NCBI GenBank assembly: GCA_002366795.1
Contig: DFBX01000075.1
Span: 1-12,992 of the forward strand
Source of the DNA: Rhodobacteraceae bacterium UBA3069
Lineage (GTDB): Bacteria > Pseudomonadota > Alphaproteobacteria > Rhodobacterales > Rhodobacteraceae
DNA length: 12,992 nucleotides
Direction: 5' to 3'
In this document: positions 1 to 7,122 of the stretch, one piece after another
How the letters are laid out: every line of letters begins with the position of its first letter
Position numbering within the stretch: position 1 is the first letter of the stretch
The notes under the pieces: generated by a model
Told to the model about the DNA's origin: nothing
Database searches by the model: none
What the model saw: only the letters and a program-made list of their open reading frames with translations
Translations under genes and position numbers: made by a program

Positions 1-1313
1 AAACTGGCAACGTGCTGAATGCGATGCCGAATTCTGTGCAGGCCAAAGCCAAAGGCCAAGAAAGACTCTTCCTGCGTGGCAGGGCTCTTCGGATAAAAGT
101 CCACGGAAACTTCGATCAGATGCAACAAAATCGGACCTTCAAGTCCGGGCCCATCTTCGATTGTTCTGACGATGTCGTTCAGCAACTGTGGCGTCGGTTC
201 CTGAATCATTATTGCGAAGGGGGAACCCGTCAGTTTCGACTGGTCGAGTTCCATGATCGGGGCGCCCCATGAAACATCGGATTTTGATTGCCTCCGCAAA
301 TCGATGACGTAGGTATTAACCCCCGTCTCTTTGGAGATCCGTTTCTGTAAGCTAGTGTTTGTAACCCCGGCACGGGTTTCTATCAAAATGACGATCCGAT
401 CGAGCAGCGCTTTGGCTTTGTAGTCCTTCCGAATATCGACTTTTGGCTTGAGGACCATTTTCCCTTCGCGATCATTGCGGATTTTGCCACGTTTTGAAGT
501 CGCCGTAGTGCTGATCGGAGTGTAGATGAGCCGCGATGAAGATCTGGAGAGTTTTTTCGGTCTGCGAAACTCCTCCAGATGGAGATTTGATTGGTAGCTT
601 AGCGCTATCTCAAACGATGCCACACTTGCTGGAAGCGTCACATCTGGCTCGGTCAATATTGCCGGCCGTGCGCTTGTTGGCAGTTTGCCGGTTATGGCAT
701 TCCACGCGCGCTCAATCTCTGGCGATTTCTTGATCTTCCGGCCGTCGAAAGATACCGCGCCGATGTCAACATGATCTAAGTAGCCCCTCAATATGCATTT
801 GGCTGAGCGAATCCTCGCATCGAACATCGGAGGAGCGATTATCTCGCCAAAGAGCTTTTCGTAAATCTCCGACAAGTCGTGCTTAGTGATTTCTGTTGTT
901 CTGCTTTCGCGTCCCTCGATCGGTATTTCGTGGGCTTTCCTGCGCACGCGATTGTGGACTGCCAGCATAATTGCGGCGACGCATTCTAGAACAGTTTTCG
1001 GATCAGCCTGCTTGCCGCCTTGCTTTTTCAGTCCAGGTTGCCGGTCGACGATAAGCCAGCGCCCGAATACGAGCAATTCTGCCGGTTTTCTTAAAGAACC
1101 GTCAGACTTGATGGCTTTGGGCAATGTGGCGGGTATATCATCTGCCATGTCCATGCGTTGTGTGGCGACAATTGTGTTAAGGCGTTTGATGAAGGCCATG
1201 TCAGTCGGAGCTGTCGCCAGCGCACCATCCTCGAACAGGTTCGATGAAGCCAACATCTTCTTTCGCCGCATTTGCCGAAGCTTTTCAGGAGTAGTCATCT
1301 GCATCTGCTCCAT
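1..1313 (-). CDS. Large protein of unknown function, 3' end outside window
   Basis: The minus strand is open from an ATG at 1313 to the window edge without a stop, giving at least 437 residues. The protein begins MEQMQMTTPEKLRQMRRKK; an in-frame TGA lies about nine codons upstream, so it does not extend further. The second ATG (1304) has GGAG five bases ahead of it and may be the real start. The protein is mostly soluble-looking and basic, with a Lys/Arg/Ser-rich linker near residues 255-290 and a stretch near the end (IEVSVDFYPKSP) that resembles a beta-strand core. I see no signal peptide, membrane span or catalytic motif that I can name. Base composition is lower in GC than in the genes to its right, which fits acquired DNA. 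I do not recognise the family; a plasmid or phage replication protein is one possibility but only a guess. The open frame over more than 1.3 kb makes the coding call firm. Confidence 0.75.
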   Translation of the reverse strand, partial: MEQMQMTTPEKLRQMRRKKMLASSNLFEDGALATAPTDMAFIKRLNTIVATQRMDMADDIPATLPKAIKSDGSLRKPAELLVFGRWLIVDRQPGLKKQGGKQADPKTVLECVAAIMLAVHNRVRRKAHEIPIEGRESRTTEITKHDLSEIYEKLFGEIIAPPMFDARIRSAKCILRGYLDHVDIGAVSFDGRKIKKSPEIERAWNAITGKLPTSARPAILTEPDVTLPASVASFEIALSYQSNLHLEEFRRPKKLSRSSSRLIYTPISTTATSKRGKIRNDREGKMVLKPKVDIRKDYKAKALLDRIVILIETRAGVTNTSLQKRISKETGVNTYVIDLRRQSKSDVSWGAPIMELDQSKLTGSPFAIMIQEPTPQLLNDIVRTIEDGPGLEGPILLHLIEVSVDFYPKSPATQEESFLAFGFGLHRIRHRIQHVAS

Positions 1314-1647
1314 GGCGGCTCGTTTTCTTGAATAGATTCATCTACATCCCTCGGCAAGCGAGGTTGCGTGTATTTCTTGATGCCCGAGCTAAAGATAGAG
1401 AAGTGGCCGAGAAACTCAGTGATGAAGGCGTGGTGTTCACCAGTCAGGCATGGGACCGCCTCCCTGCAGGAGAGCAGCGGTGGCCAAGAGGAAAACGTGA
1501 AGTCTTAGGTATATGCGGCGTTTGCCTGTTTTAGATGCGTTGTCTGCGATCTGGCATGGATGTCCAAGCGGATCGGCTGAGTTTTTCGGCCATTGACCAT
1601 GGTTCGCATGTGATGCTTTTCTAGCTAGGATCATATGGGAGGGAAAA
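1314..1647. other. Non-coding stretch upstream of TAXI gene
   Basis: About 330 bases lie between the divergent gene on the left and the TAXI receptor gene on the right. A 68-codon open frame starting at TTG (1328-1534) is present, but it has no clear ribosome binding site and no recognisable product. A TTGACC at about 1594 could be a -35 element, but no good -10 follows at the usual spacing. GGGAGGG at 1637-1643, four bases before ATG 1648, is the ribosome binding site of the next gene. Confidence 0.5.
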
Positions 1648-2607
1648 ATGTTCAATTCGATGAAGTGGCTGGCGAGTGCCTTGACTGCCGGGGCCGTGCT
1701 GGCCGCGCCTGCATGTGCCGAGACGCGTATCACCTACAAGTCCGCCAAGGCCGGCACGTCTTACTACCAGATGGGTGTGCAGGTCGCCGAGGCGATGAAG
1801 GCAGGCTCGGGCGGCAATATCATCGTGACCGTCGAAGAGGGGCAGGGCTCTGTCCAGAACGTGATGGAGGTCCGTGCGCGCGGCGGCGATTATGTGTTCA
1901 CCACGCCGCCTTCATTGGTGGGGCTGGCGCAATCTGGCAAGGCCATGTTCGAGGGCAAGGGCGATCCGGCCTTTGACGAGATCCGGGCGCTGTTTCCGAT
2001 CCCCTCGTTGACGATGCATTTCGTGATGTCCGACACCAGCGGCGTGGCCGATTTCGCCGGGCTGGAGGGCAAGACCATTCTGCTGGGCAAGGGCAGCTTC
2101 GGTGCCCGTGAGGGTGAGAAATACCTTGGGCTCTTTGGTCTGGAAGGCAAGGTGAAGATCGCAGATGCCGAATTGTCCAACGCCGTGGCGGCATTGAAGA
2201 ACGGGCAGATCGACGGTTTCGTGACCGCCGGATCCTGGCCCGCGCCGAATGTTGTTGAGGCGGCGGCCTCGACCGGGGTGACGGTGCTGTCGCTGTCTGA
2301 TGAGCAAGTCGCGGCAACCAAACGCACCCGTCTGACGATTCCGGCGGGCACCTACGCCGGGCAGGATCAGGACATCGTCACCACCTCGCTTCCCGTGGTG
2401 GCCTATGCGACCACCAAGATGGATGACGATACGGCGTATCAGCTGACCAAGACCTACTGGGAAGGCAAGGCGGCGATGGCCGAAGGTGCCGCATGGTGGA
2501 ACGGTGTCAGCCCCGATCTGATGGGCAACATCACGGGCAAGATTCACCCCGGCGCGATCCGCTATTACAACGAAGCAGGCATCGCATTGGCCGAAGGCCA
2601 GATGTAA
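1648..2607 (+). CDS. TAXI family TRAP transporter solute-binding protein
   Basis: This 319-residue protein is the full usual length for a TAXI-type periplasmic receptor of TRAP transporters, which capture small organic acids or amino acids and hand them to a membrane permease driven by an ion gradient. Residues 1-24 form a Sec signal peptide (MKWLASALTAGAVLAAPACA, cleavage before ETRITY). The mature part opens with ITYKSAKAGTSYYQMG, the TAXI version of the GTGGTYYPIG start, and continues with the typical alternating hydrophobic/charged pattern, including LEGKTILLGKGSFG and NGQIDGFVTAGSWPAPNV. The start at 1648 is supported by GGGAGGG just upstream. The permease gene that should work with it follows at 2680 but is broken, so this receptor is probably an orphan here unless another TRAP permease is encoded elsewhere. 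The ligand cannot be told from sequence. Confidence 0.9.
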   Translation: MFNSMKWLASALTAGAVLAAPACAETRITYKSAKAGTSYYQMGVQVAEAMKAGSGGNIIVTVEEGQGSVQNVMEVRARGGDYVFTTPPSLVGLAQSGKAMFEGKGDPAFDEIRALFPIPSLTMHFVMSDTSGVADFAGLEGKTILLGKGSFGAREGEKYLGLFGLEGKVKIADAELSNAVAALKNGQIDGFVTAGSWPAPNVVEAAASTGVTVLSLSDEQVAATKRTRLTIPAGTYAGQDQDIVTTSLPVVAYATTKMDDDTAYQLTKTYWEGKAAMAEGAAWWNGVSPDLMGNITGKIHPGAIRYYNEAGIALAEGQM

Positions 2608-2633
2608 CGAACCCTTATTCCTGAATGGGCTTC

Positions 2634-2663
2634 GGGCCGGGCTGTTCTTGGCCCGGCCCTTTT
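2634..2663 (+). terminator. Hairpin with T-run after TAXI gene
   Basis: GGGCCGGGC at 2634-2642 is perfectly complementary to GCCCGGCCC at 2651-2659, giving a 9-bp GC-only stem with an 8-base loop, followed by TTTT at 2660-2663. It begins 26 bases after the stop of the receptor gene and ends just before the permease start. This is a good Rho-independent terminator or attenuator. In TRAP operons such a hairpin between receptor and permease commonly gives more receptor than permease; that role here is inferred. Confidence 0.8.
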
Positions 2664-2679
2664 GCAAGAAAGAGTGGAT

Positions 2680-3098
2680 ATGGACGGGCTGACCCATCTG
2701 CCGAAATCACCGTGGTTGCGCAGGGGCTGGATCGGCCTGGCTGTGCTGCTGGTCGGCTTTCATATCGGGCTGATCTTTTCGGGGCTGGTGCCCAATCTGG
2801 TCAGCCGCCCGCTGCATCTGGCTCTGATCCTGCCATGGGCCTTCCTGTATGGCGTGACGGGGCGTTGGCGGCTGGTGTCTGGCGCTATTCTAAGCGTTAC
2901 GGGCATGGCCGCAGCCATCTGGGTCGCGTGGAATGCCGACATGCTGGGCGATCAGTATGGATTTTTGGAAAGCCCGTTTCAGATCGCCGTCGGTTTTGCC
3001 CTTCTGGCCGTGGTGATCGAGGCGGCGCGACGCGCAATCGGCTGGCCACTGCCGTTGGTGGCGACGCTGGCACTGCTCTATGCGTTTTTCGGCGAGCG
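2680..3098 (+). pseudogene. TRAP transporter permease, N-terminal fragment
   Basis: Starting at ATG 2680 (MDGLTHLPKSPWLRRGW), the frame encodes about 139 residues with four or five hydrophobic segments, among them WIGLAVLLVGFHIGLIFSGL, HLALILPWAFLYGV, LVSGAILSVTGMAAAIWVAW and LPLVATLALLYAFFGE. This is the N-terminal part of the fused 4TM/12TM permease that accompanies TAXI receptors; whole proteins are usually over 600 residues. The similarity stops at about 3095, after YAFFGE, where expected text such as PYMPG is replaced by foreign sequence in another frame. The frame then runs to a chance stop at 3144. The permease is therefore cut off and cannot work as a transporter. An alternative start at TTG 2662 is possible but weaker. 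Confidence 0.8.
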
Positions 3099-3230
3099 TA
3101 TGCGGCCAAGTCCGGCAGGCCCGACGAGGGTATCGCCTCGCTGATGGCGGCGGAAACCTGGCTCGATGCCGCCGATGCGCTGGAACTGGGTTTGGCAGAC
3201 AAGGTGATCGAACCGGTGCGAATTCCGCAG
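3099..3230 (+). pseudogene. ClpP-like phage prohead protease, C-terminal fragment
   Basis: In the frame YAAKSGRPDEGIASLM, the roughly 44 residues from 3099 to about 3230 match the end of ClpP-type proteases used by phages for head maturation: AAKSGRP, then AAETWLDAADALELGLADKVIEP. This is the last helix-loop region of the fold; the catalytic Ser and His lie upstream in the family and are absent. The left border is the break in the TRAP permease, the right border the start of the tail-protein fragment, and both are deletion joints. The identification rests on a short but characteristic segment. Confidence 0.65.
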
Positions 3231-3233
3231 ATG

Positions 3234-4065
3234 AGTTTCGAAGTATTCCACCCACTTGCCGACCCGGACACGGCGGAGGGTCTCACGCAGGCGGTCACCA
3301 TGATCCCGGCCTCGGGCGAGTTCGCCTATGCCACGCAGGGCATCCGGAAGGGCAGCAGCGGCTCGTCCGAGCCCGAGAACCTCAACGCGCTGACCGATAC
3401 CGCTGACATGGTGGTGGCGTTGGACCGCTTGCAGGCGATGGCTCCGAAGGTCGAGAGCGTGTCGCTGGTGGTTGCCTGGTTCGGCGACGATCTGCGGGCA
3501 GGCAATTGCCAGGTGCGGCCCGGGGTCGAGGTGACCGCCAAATCGACTACGCCGTCGACATGGTCGGTCAACGGCGTCAGCCGAGCCAATGCCTTCCTGG
3601 TCAGCCGCGACGATCAGGATCGCCCGGTCTATGGTGGCACGCCGTCCGATTTCGCTGTGGTGCAGGCAATCCAAGAAATGAAGGCGCGCGGGCTGCGCGT
3701 CACCTTCTATCCGTTCATCCTGATGGATGTGCCGCCGGGCAACACCCTGCCGAACCCGTATTCCGACAACGCCGCCGAGGCAGGTCAGCCCGCCTTTCCA
3801 TGGCGCGGCCGGATCACCTGTTCGCCCGCAGCGGGATACGCCGGGACGGTGGACAAGACCGCCACGGCCGCCACACAGGTCGCGGCGCTGTTCGGCGCGG
3901 CAATACCGGCCAGCTTCAGCGTCTCGGGTCAGTCGGTTTCGTGGACCGGGCCGTCCGGTGATTGGGGTCTGCGCCGCATGGTGCTGCATTACGCCCATCT
4001 CTGCGCGGCGGCGGGCGGGGTCGACGCCTTCCTGATCGGCACAGAGATGCCGGGGCTGAGGGTGA
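3234..4065 (+). pseudogene. Phage/GTA tail megatron (TIM-barrel domain) fragment
   Basis: About 277 residues in the same frame as the protease fragment match the middle of the large baseplate/host-specificity protein of gene transfer agents and related siphophages, specifically its glycoside-hydrolase-like TIM-barrel domain. Recognisable parts in order are FHPLADPDTAEGLTQAVTMI, GEFAYATQ, SVSLVVAWFGDDLRAGNCQV, VYGGTPSDFAVVQAIQEMKA, FYPFILMDVPPGNTLPNPY, QPAFPWRGRITCSPA and RRMVLHYAHLCAAAGGVDAF ending LIGTEMPGL. Whole proteins are around 1300 residues, so this is under a quarter, with both ends missing. The frame has no stop. Similarity ends abruptly at about 4065, at a joint with an McrB-like piece on the other strand. 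It is a remnant, not a working tail gene. Confidence 0.8.
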
Positions 4066-4218
4066 TAAGTAGCATCAGGATCGAAGTAATACTCACCGGC
4101 AACCCTGCCCAATGCCTGGATCCGATCACGACCATCAGAAACGACGACATAGTCGCCAACTTGCATATCAGCCCGAAACGAGAAGGTGCACACGATGTTT
4201 CCGTCATGGCCGCTGGCG
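4066..4218 (-). pseudogene. McrB-like restriction ATPase, short N-terminal fragment
   Basis: Read on the minus strand, about 50 residues run GNIVCTFSFRADMQVGDYVV, then VSDGRDRIQALGRVAGEYYF, then DPDATYHPQ. The pattern of a conserved VGDYVVVSDG, an AxGRVxGEY strand and a following PD/YH resembles the small PUA/EVE-like region found ahead of the AAA+ GTPase domain in McrB-type modification-dependent restriction proteins. The expected continuation (HRR...W and the Walker motifs) is missing because the sequence joins the phage fragment at about 4065. The other end joins an IS3 orfA start at about 4219. The assignment comes from memory of the family pattern and is moderate. Confidence 0.5.
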
Positions 4219-4340
4219 TCGCCTCAAGCGCAACGCGGGCTTTGAATTCAGGCGAATGGTTCTTTCGTTTCTTCATCTTGGATCACTTCTTTCATCATGC
4301 GATCCACCTTAACAACTGGTCCGAATTTCTGCGACCACCT
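4219..4340 (-). mobile_element. IS3-family element end with start of orfA
   Basis: On the minus strand an ATG at 4276 begins MKKRKNHSPEFKARVALEA, the characteristic N-terminus of IS3-family OrfA, a helix-turn-helix protein that helps the OrfAB transposase recognise the element ends. Only these 19 codons match (4220-4276); beyond them the sequence switches to the McrB-like fragment, so orfA and all of orfB are lost. The 60 bases ahead of the ATG, up to about 4340, are probably the terminal part of the element. The exact tip cannot be fixed because the neighbouring istB fragment begins immediately. The piece is immobile. Confidence 0.7.
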
Positions 4341-4341
4341 C

Positions 4342-4648
4342 TGAGAAGCGCCTGCTGCGTTTGCAGAAGCAACTGGCCAAGTACCGGCTTCTGATCATTG
4401 ATGAACTGGGATATGTGCCGCTGTCGCCAACCGGCGCAGAGCTGTTGTTCGAAGTCTTCTCACAGCGCTACGAACGCGGGTCCACCATCGTGACATCAAA
4501 CTTGCCGTTCGATGAATGGACCAGCACATTCGGATCGGAACGCCTCACAGGCGCGCTTCTCGATCGGCTGACCCACCACGTCCACATCCTCGAAATGAAC
4601 GGCGAGAGCTACCGCCTCAAACACAGCCGCCAATCGGGCAAAGCTTAA
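4342..4648 (+). pseudogene. istB: IS21-family helper ATPase IstB, C-terminal fragment
   Basis: IstB is the AAA+ helper that works with the IstA transposase in IS21-family elements. From SEKRLLRLQKQLAKYRLL at about 4342 to the stop at 4646-4648 the protein shows the C-terminal part of the family: the Walker B segment LLIIDELGYVPLS, TGAELLFEVFSQRYERGSTI, the sensor-like VTSNLPFDEW, and FGSERLTGALLDRLTHHVHI followed by LEMNGESYR. About 102 residues remain of the usual 250-260. The Walker A part and the whole of istA are missing, cut at the joint with the IS3 end at about 4341. The first in-frame start-like codon (TTG 4361) lies inside the domain and is not a real start. Confidence 0.85.
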
Positions 4649-4837
4649 AGCGCAAATACCGCAACCCGGTTTGCCCACAGCCCCGCACAGCTCCGTTGCT
4701 CTATGGGGGCACTCCGCCGTGCGGGCCTATGGACAAACCTACAAACAACAGAGTGGCGCACTTTTACTCCGGCCAAAACCAGCCAAGTGGCGCACTATTG
4801 CTCCGGCGCTCGGTGCGGTTTTACTCCGGCGTTGACA
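4649..4837 (+). mobile_element. IS21-family right end
   Basis: The 190 bases after istB hold no gene and end in the multiple terminal repeats of an IS21-type element, the last of which finishes GGCGTTGACA at about 4837. TGACA is a plausible element tip, since IS21-family ends typically carry TG/CA. The left end is gone, so target duplications cannot be checked. Confidence 0.7.
4753..4830 (+). repeat. Three terminal binding repeats of the IS21-type element
   Basis: Two copies of a 21-base unit, 4753-4773 and 4787-4807, begin GTGGCGCACT and end CTCCGGC, differing at only two positions. A third, shorter copy at 4813-4830 reads GTGCGGTTTTACTCCGGC. Starts are 34 and 26 bases apart. Such repeated transposase-binding sites inside the ends are typical of the IS21 family. 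Confidence 0.8.
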
Positions 4838-5253
4838 CACCAAAATGGAGGAGCTTCAGGGGCTCAGGTCAGCGGCCGTAAAGCTTGGCAAAATCGCTTT
4901 GTCCTGTCACACTAAGTCTTGCATCTTAAAGATTGTCACGATTCGCTAGTCTCAATTCAGAGAAAAGCATTTTTGCCGGTTCCTTAGTGAAAAGGTACGC
5001 ATTATTTAGGTTGGGCCAGTTTTGCATGATTGAAGCGGGGAACGCTGCCTGACAGAAAAGGGGAGAGATTTAGATGACCTGCGGAAAAAGTCCGGCGCAC
5101 GTGTGACCATATGGTCACTCCGGGTCAAATTTTAACGGCACACCTAGCGACGAATTTGGCGCAGGGTTGCTCGTATGGCCAAACGATTTATGCCGCTGAA
5201 TGCTGCGCCAACCGTCGCGGCAGGGTCCCGAAGCCACTGCGGGAGATATATTC
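4838..5253 (+). promoter_or_regulatory. Upstream region of the export-like operon
   Basis: About 415 bases separate the IS21 end from the first operon gene. No convincing gene is present on either strand. It contains an operator-like palindrome at 5103-5118, and just before it a very short frame at 5074-5106 (ATG to TGA, ten codons) with GGGGAGAG six bases ahead of its start. I see no sigma-70 box pair good enough to call; TTGCCG near 4973 followed 17 bases later by TACGCA is weak. GGGAG at 5241-5245, eight bases before GTG 5254, decides the start of the first gene. Confidence 0.5.
5103..5127. promoter_or_regulatory. Operator-like palindrome with a third half-site
   Basis: GTGACCATATGGTCAC at 5103-5118 is a perfect 16-base palindrome. 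A further GGTCA at 5123-5127 repeats the right half exactly 10 bases on, one helical turn away. The layout TGACC-N4-GGTCA-N5-GGTCA looks like a binding site for a dimeric regulator with an extra half-site. It lies about 130 bases before the first operon gene. The regulator cannot be named; the spacing does not fit the CRP/FNR consensus. Confidence 0.55.
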
Positions 5254-7122
5254 GTGAGCGATACCCGCCAAGCAGATACAGTTTCAGAAGCCGAAAACAG
5301 TGCGTCGGTCTCATATGCTGTTCTGGACCAGACGATTTGGGCGCGGTTTCAGGATGCGGGATCAGTTGGCGACTATCTTGAAGCCTGGCTTGGCATTCTG
5401 ACACGGAACGTCGACGGCATGGCGACGGGGTTGCTTGTCGCGACCGAGGCATTGGATGTCGGACCATTCGAACCGGTGGCGCAATGGCCGGCAGGCGGGG
5501 CGATCAGCGAGGACCTGAGCCGCGCCGCTGGTGAAGCCGTCCGCACTCGGCAAAGCGTCGTGTTCGGTGAGGGTACTGAGCGCCGCGTTCTCGCCTATCC
5601 GATCATGGCACTTGACGGTTTGTTTGGCGCTATCGCCATTCATGTTCCGAAGACAGGGGTGGCAACCTCTGCGCTGTTTCGGCGCATACAATGGGGCGCG
5701 GGCTGGATCGAGTTATTGCTTCGACGGGAGCAGGAGGCAAAAGATGGCGATCTGCGGGAACGGGTTACCGTTGCCTTTGACATGCTCGCGACGTTGCTTG
5801 AACGTCATCGGCTGGACGAAGCGGCATCGGCGCTGGTGACGGAACTCGCCCGTCGAATGGACTGTGAAACCGTCAGCCTGGGATTGCGCAAGGGGCGCCG
5901 TATCAAGGTGCAGGCCGTATCGAGCGCCGCCAGTTTCGGGCGGCGCGCAAGCCTGATTCGCGAAGTTGCCCACGCCATGGTCGAGGCGACGGATCAGGAA
6001 GCGGTCATCCTCTGGCCTGAGCCCGAAGATTGGGAATTCCGCGTGGCTATCGCTCATGCCGATCTGGCTAAATCTCACGACGTGGGCTCGATCCTGACCA
6101 TTCCGCTGGTGTCGGGTGACGATATTGTCGGCGCATTGACGTTCGAGCGTCGCGAAGATCTCCCGTTCACGGCACGCGACATCGAAGTCGCGGATGGGGT
6201 CGCAAGCATCGTCGGCCCTATAATCGAAGACAGGCGCCTTGCTGACAAGTGGCTGCCACACAAGATTGCGTCGACAGCATTGCGATATGCAAAGGCCCTT
6301 TTGGGCCCGTCACATTTCGGTGCGAAACTTGCCACGCTTCTGGTCGGAGCAGTGGCGGCAACACTTTGGTACGGCACCATTGACTATTCGATCAGTGCAC
6401 CGGCCCGCCTCGAAGGGACAATTCAGCGCAGCGTGGTTGCCCCATTCAACGGTTATCTTGCTACCCAGCGCGCGCGGGCTGGCGATCTCGTCGGGGCTGA
6501 TCAGGTTCTGGCCATTCTTGACGAAAAGGATTTGTCGCTCGAACGGCTGCGGCTTGGTACGGCACTCAGTCAGCGCCGACGCGAGCTTGATCGCGCCATC
6601 GCGGCACGGGATCTGGCGGAAGCCAACATCATACGCGCCCAGTTGGAACAGACCGAGGCACAAATTTCTCTGATCGACGAACAGCTTGCCAGAACGCGTA
6701 TCACGGCCCCGTTTTCGGGGTATGTGGTCGAGGGTGATTTGTCTCAATCTGTGGGAGCGTCGATTGAGCGCGGGCAGACCTTGTTCCGGATCGCCCCACT
6801 TGATGGGTTTCGCGTCGTGCTCGAAATTGACGAGGCCGACATTCGTGCGGTCGAAGAAGGTCAGATCGGCAGTTTGCGTCTCGCGGCTTTCCCCGAAGAT
6901 CCTTTGGATTACAAGGTTAAGGTGATTACGCCACTGGCGCGGCAGGGCGAAGGGCGCAACTACTTCCGGGTCGAGGCCGAACTACTCGGAAAAATTGAGA
7001 AGCTGCGCCCCGGCATGGAGGGGGTCTCGCGGACGACGATCGATGAACGTAGGCTGGGCTGGGTTCTGTTGCATGATCTCGGTGACTGGATGCGCCTGAA
7101 ACTGTGGTCTTGGCAGCCATGA
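5254..7122 (+). CDS. Tandem-GAF / HlyD-type membrane adaptor fusion
   Basis: The 622-residue product has two parts. Residues 1 to about 330 are cytoplasmic and look like two GAF-type domains: one at roughly 20-150 (VLAYPIMALDGLFGAIAIHV) and a clearer one at 163-325 (LVTELARRMDCETVSLGLRK, SILTIPLVSGDDIVGALTFE). A single membrane span follows (LATLLVGAVAATLWYG, about 358-374), then a HlyD-like periplasmic adaptor: a lipoyl half (SVVAPFNGYLATQRARAGDL), a coiled-coil hairpin at about 428-482, the second lipoyl half (RITAPFSGYVVEG) and a beta-barrel to the end. HlyD-type adaptors bridge an inner-membrane exporter to an outer-membrane channel. GTG 5254 is chosen because GGGAG precedes it by eight bases; the upstream in-frame ATG 5200 has no such site. 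The gene overlaps the next by four bases (ATGA). A GAF sensor on an adaptor suggests export gated by an intracellular signal, which is inference. Confidence 0.85.
   Translation: MSDTRQADTVSEAENSASVSYAVLDQTIWARFQDAGSVGDYLEAWLGILTRNVDGMATGLLVATEALDVGPFEPVAQWPAGGAISEDLSRAAGEAVRTRQSVVFGEGTERRVLAYPIMALDGLFGAIAIHVPKTGVATSALFRRIQWGAGWIELLLRREQEAKDGDLRERVTVAFDMLATLLERHRLDEAASALVTELARRMDCETVSLGLRKGRRIKVQAVSSAASFGRRASLIREVAHAMVEATDQEAVILWPEPEDWEFRVAIAHADLAKSHDVGSILTIPLVSGDDIVGALTFERREDLPFTARDIEVADGVASIVGPIIEDRRLADKWLPHKIASTALRYAKALLGPSHFGAKLATLLVGAVAATLWYGTIDYSISAPARLEGTIQRSVVAPFNGYLATQRARAGDLVGADQVLAILDEKDLSLERLRLGTALSQRRRELDRAIAARDLAEANIIRAQLEQTEAQISLIDEQLARTRITAPFSGYVVEGDLSQSVGASIERGQTLFRIAPLDGFRVVLEIDEADIRAVEEGQIGSLRLAAFPEDPLDYKVKVITPLARQGEGRNYFRVEAELLGKIEKLRPGMEGVSRTTIDERRLGWVLLHDLGDWMRLKLWSWQP

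Noticed and set aside
886..1335. A 149-codon plus-strand open frame
   Set aside because: It lies antisense to the long minus-strand gene, which has the longer frame and more protein-like composition.
1328..1534. A 68-codon plus-strand frame starting at TTG
   Set aside because: It has no ribosome binding site and no recognisable product, and it is short enough to occur by chance; kept only as a note on the gap.
3078..4193. A 371-codon minus-strand open frame
   Set aside because: Only its first 45 or so residues resemble a protein family (McrB-like). The rest is antisense to the phage tail fragment and low-complexity, so it is a shadow.
2625..4394. A 589-codon plus-strand open frame
   Set aside because: It strings together an out-of-frame reading of the TRAP permease, the protease and tail-protein fragments, and antisense of McrB-like and IS3 pieces. 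Only 3099-4065 of it is real coding text, so it was split.
4753..4837. Repeats considered as a CRISPR array
   Set aside because: There are only three imperfect copies with unequal spacing, located at the end of an IS21-type element, where transposase-binding repeats are expected.
4703..4915. Overlapping small plus-strand frames in the IS21 end
   Set aside because: They translate the terminal repeats and non-coding end of the element in several frames; no protein family is visible.
5103..5118. Palindrome considered as a CRP/FNR site
   Set aside because: TGTGA and TCAC are separated by eight bases rather than six, and the outer bases are not symmetrical, so no regulator was named.
5200..5253. 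Upstream in-frame ATG for the GAF-HlyD gene
   Set aside because: There is no ribosome binding site before ATG 5200, and the added 18 residues look unlike protein. GTG 5254 has GGGAG at good spacing.
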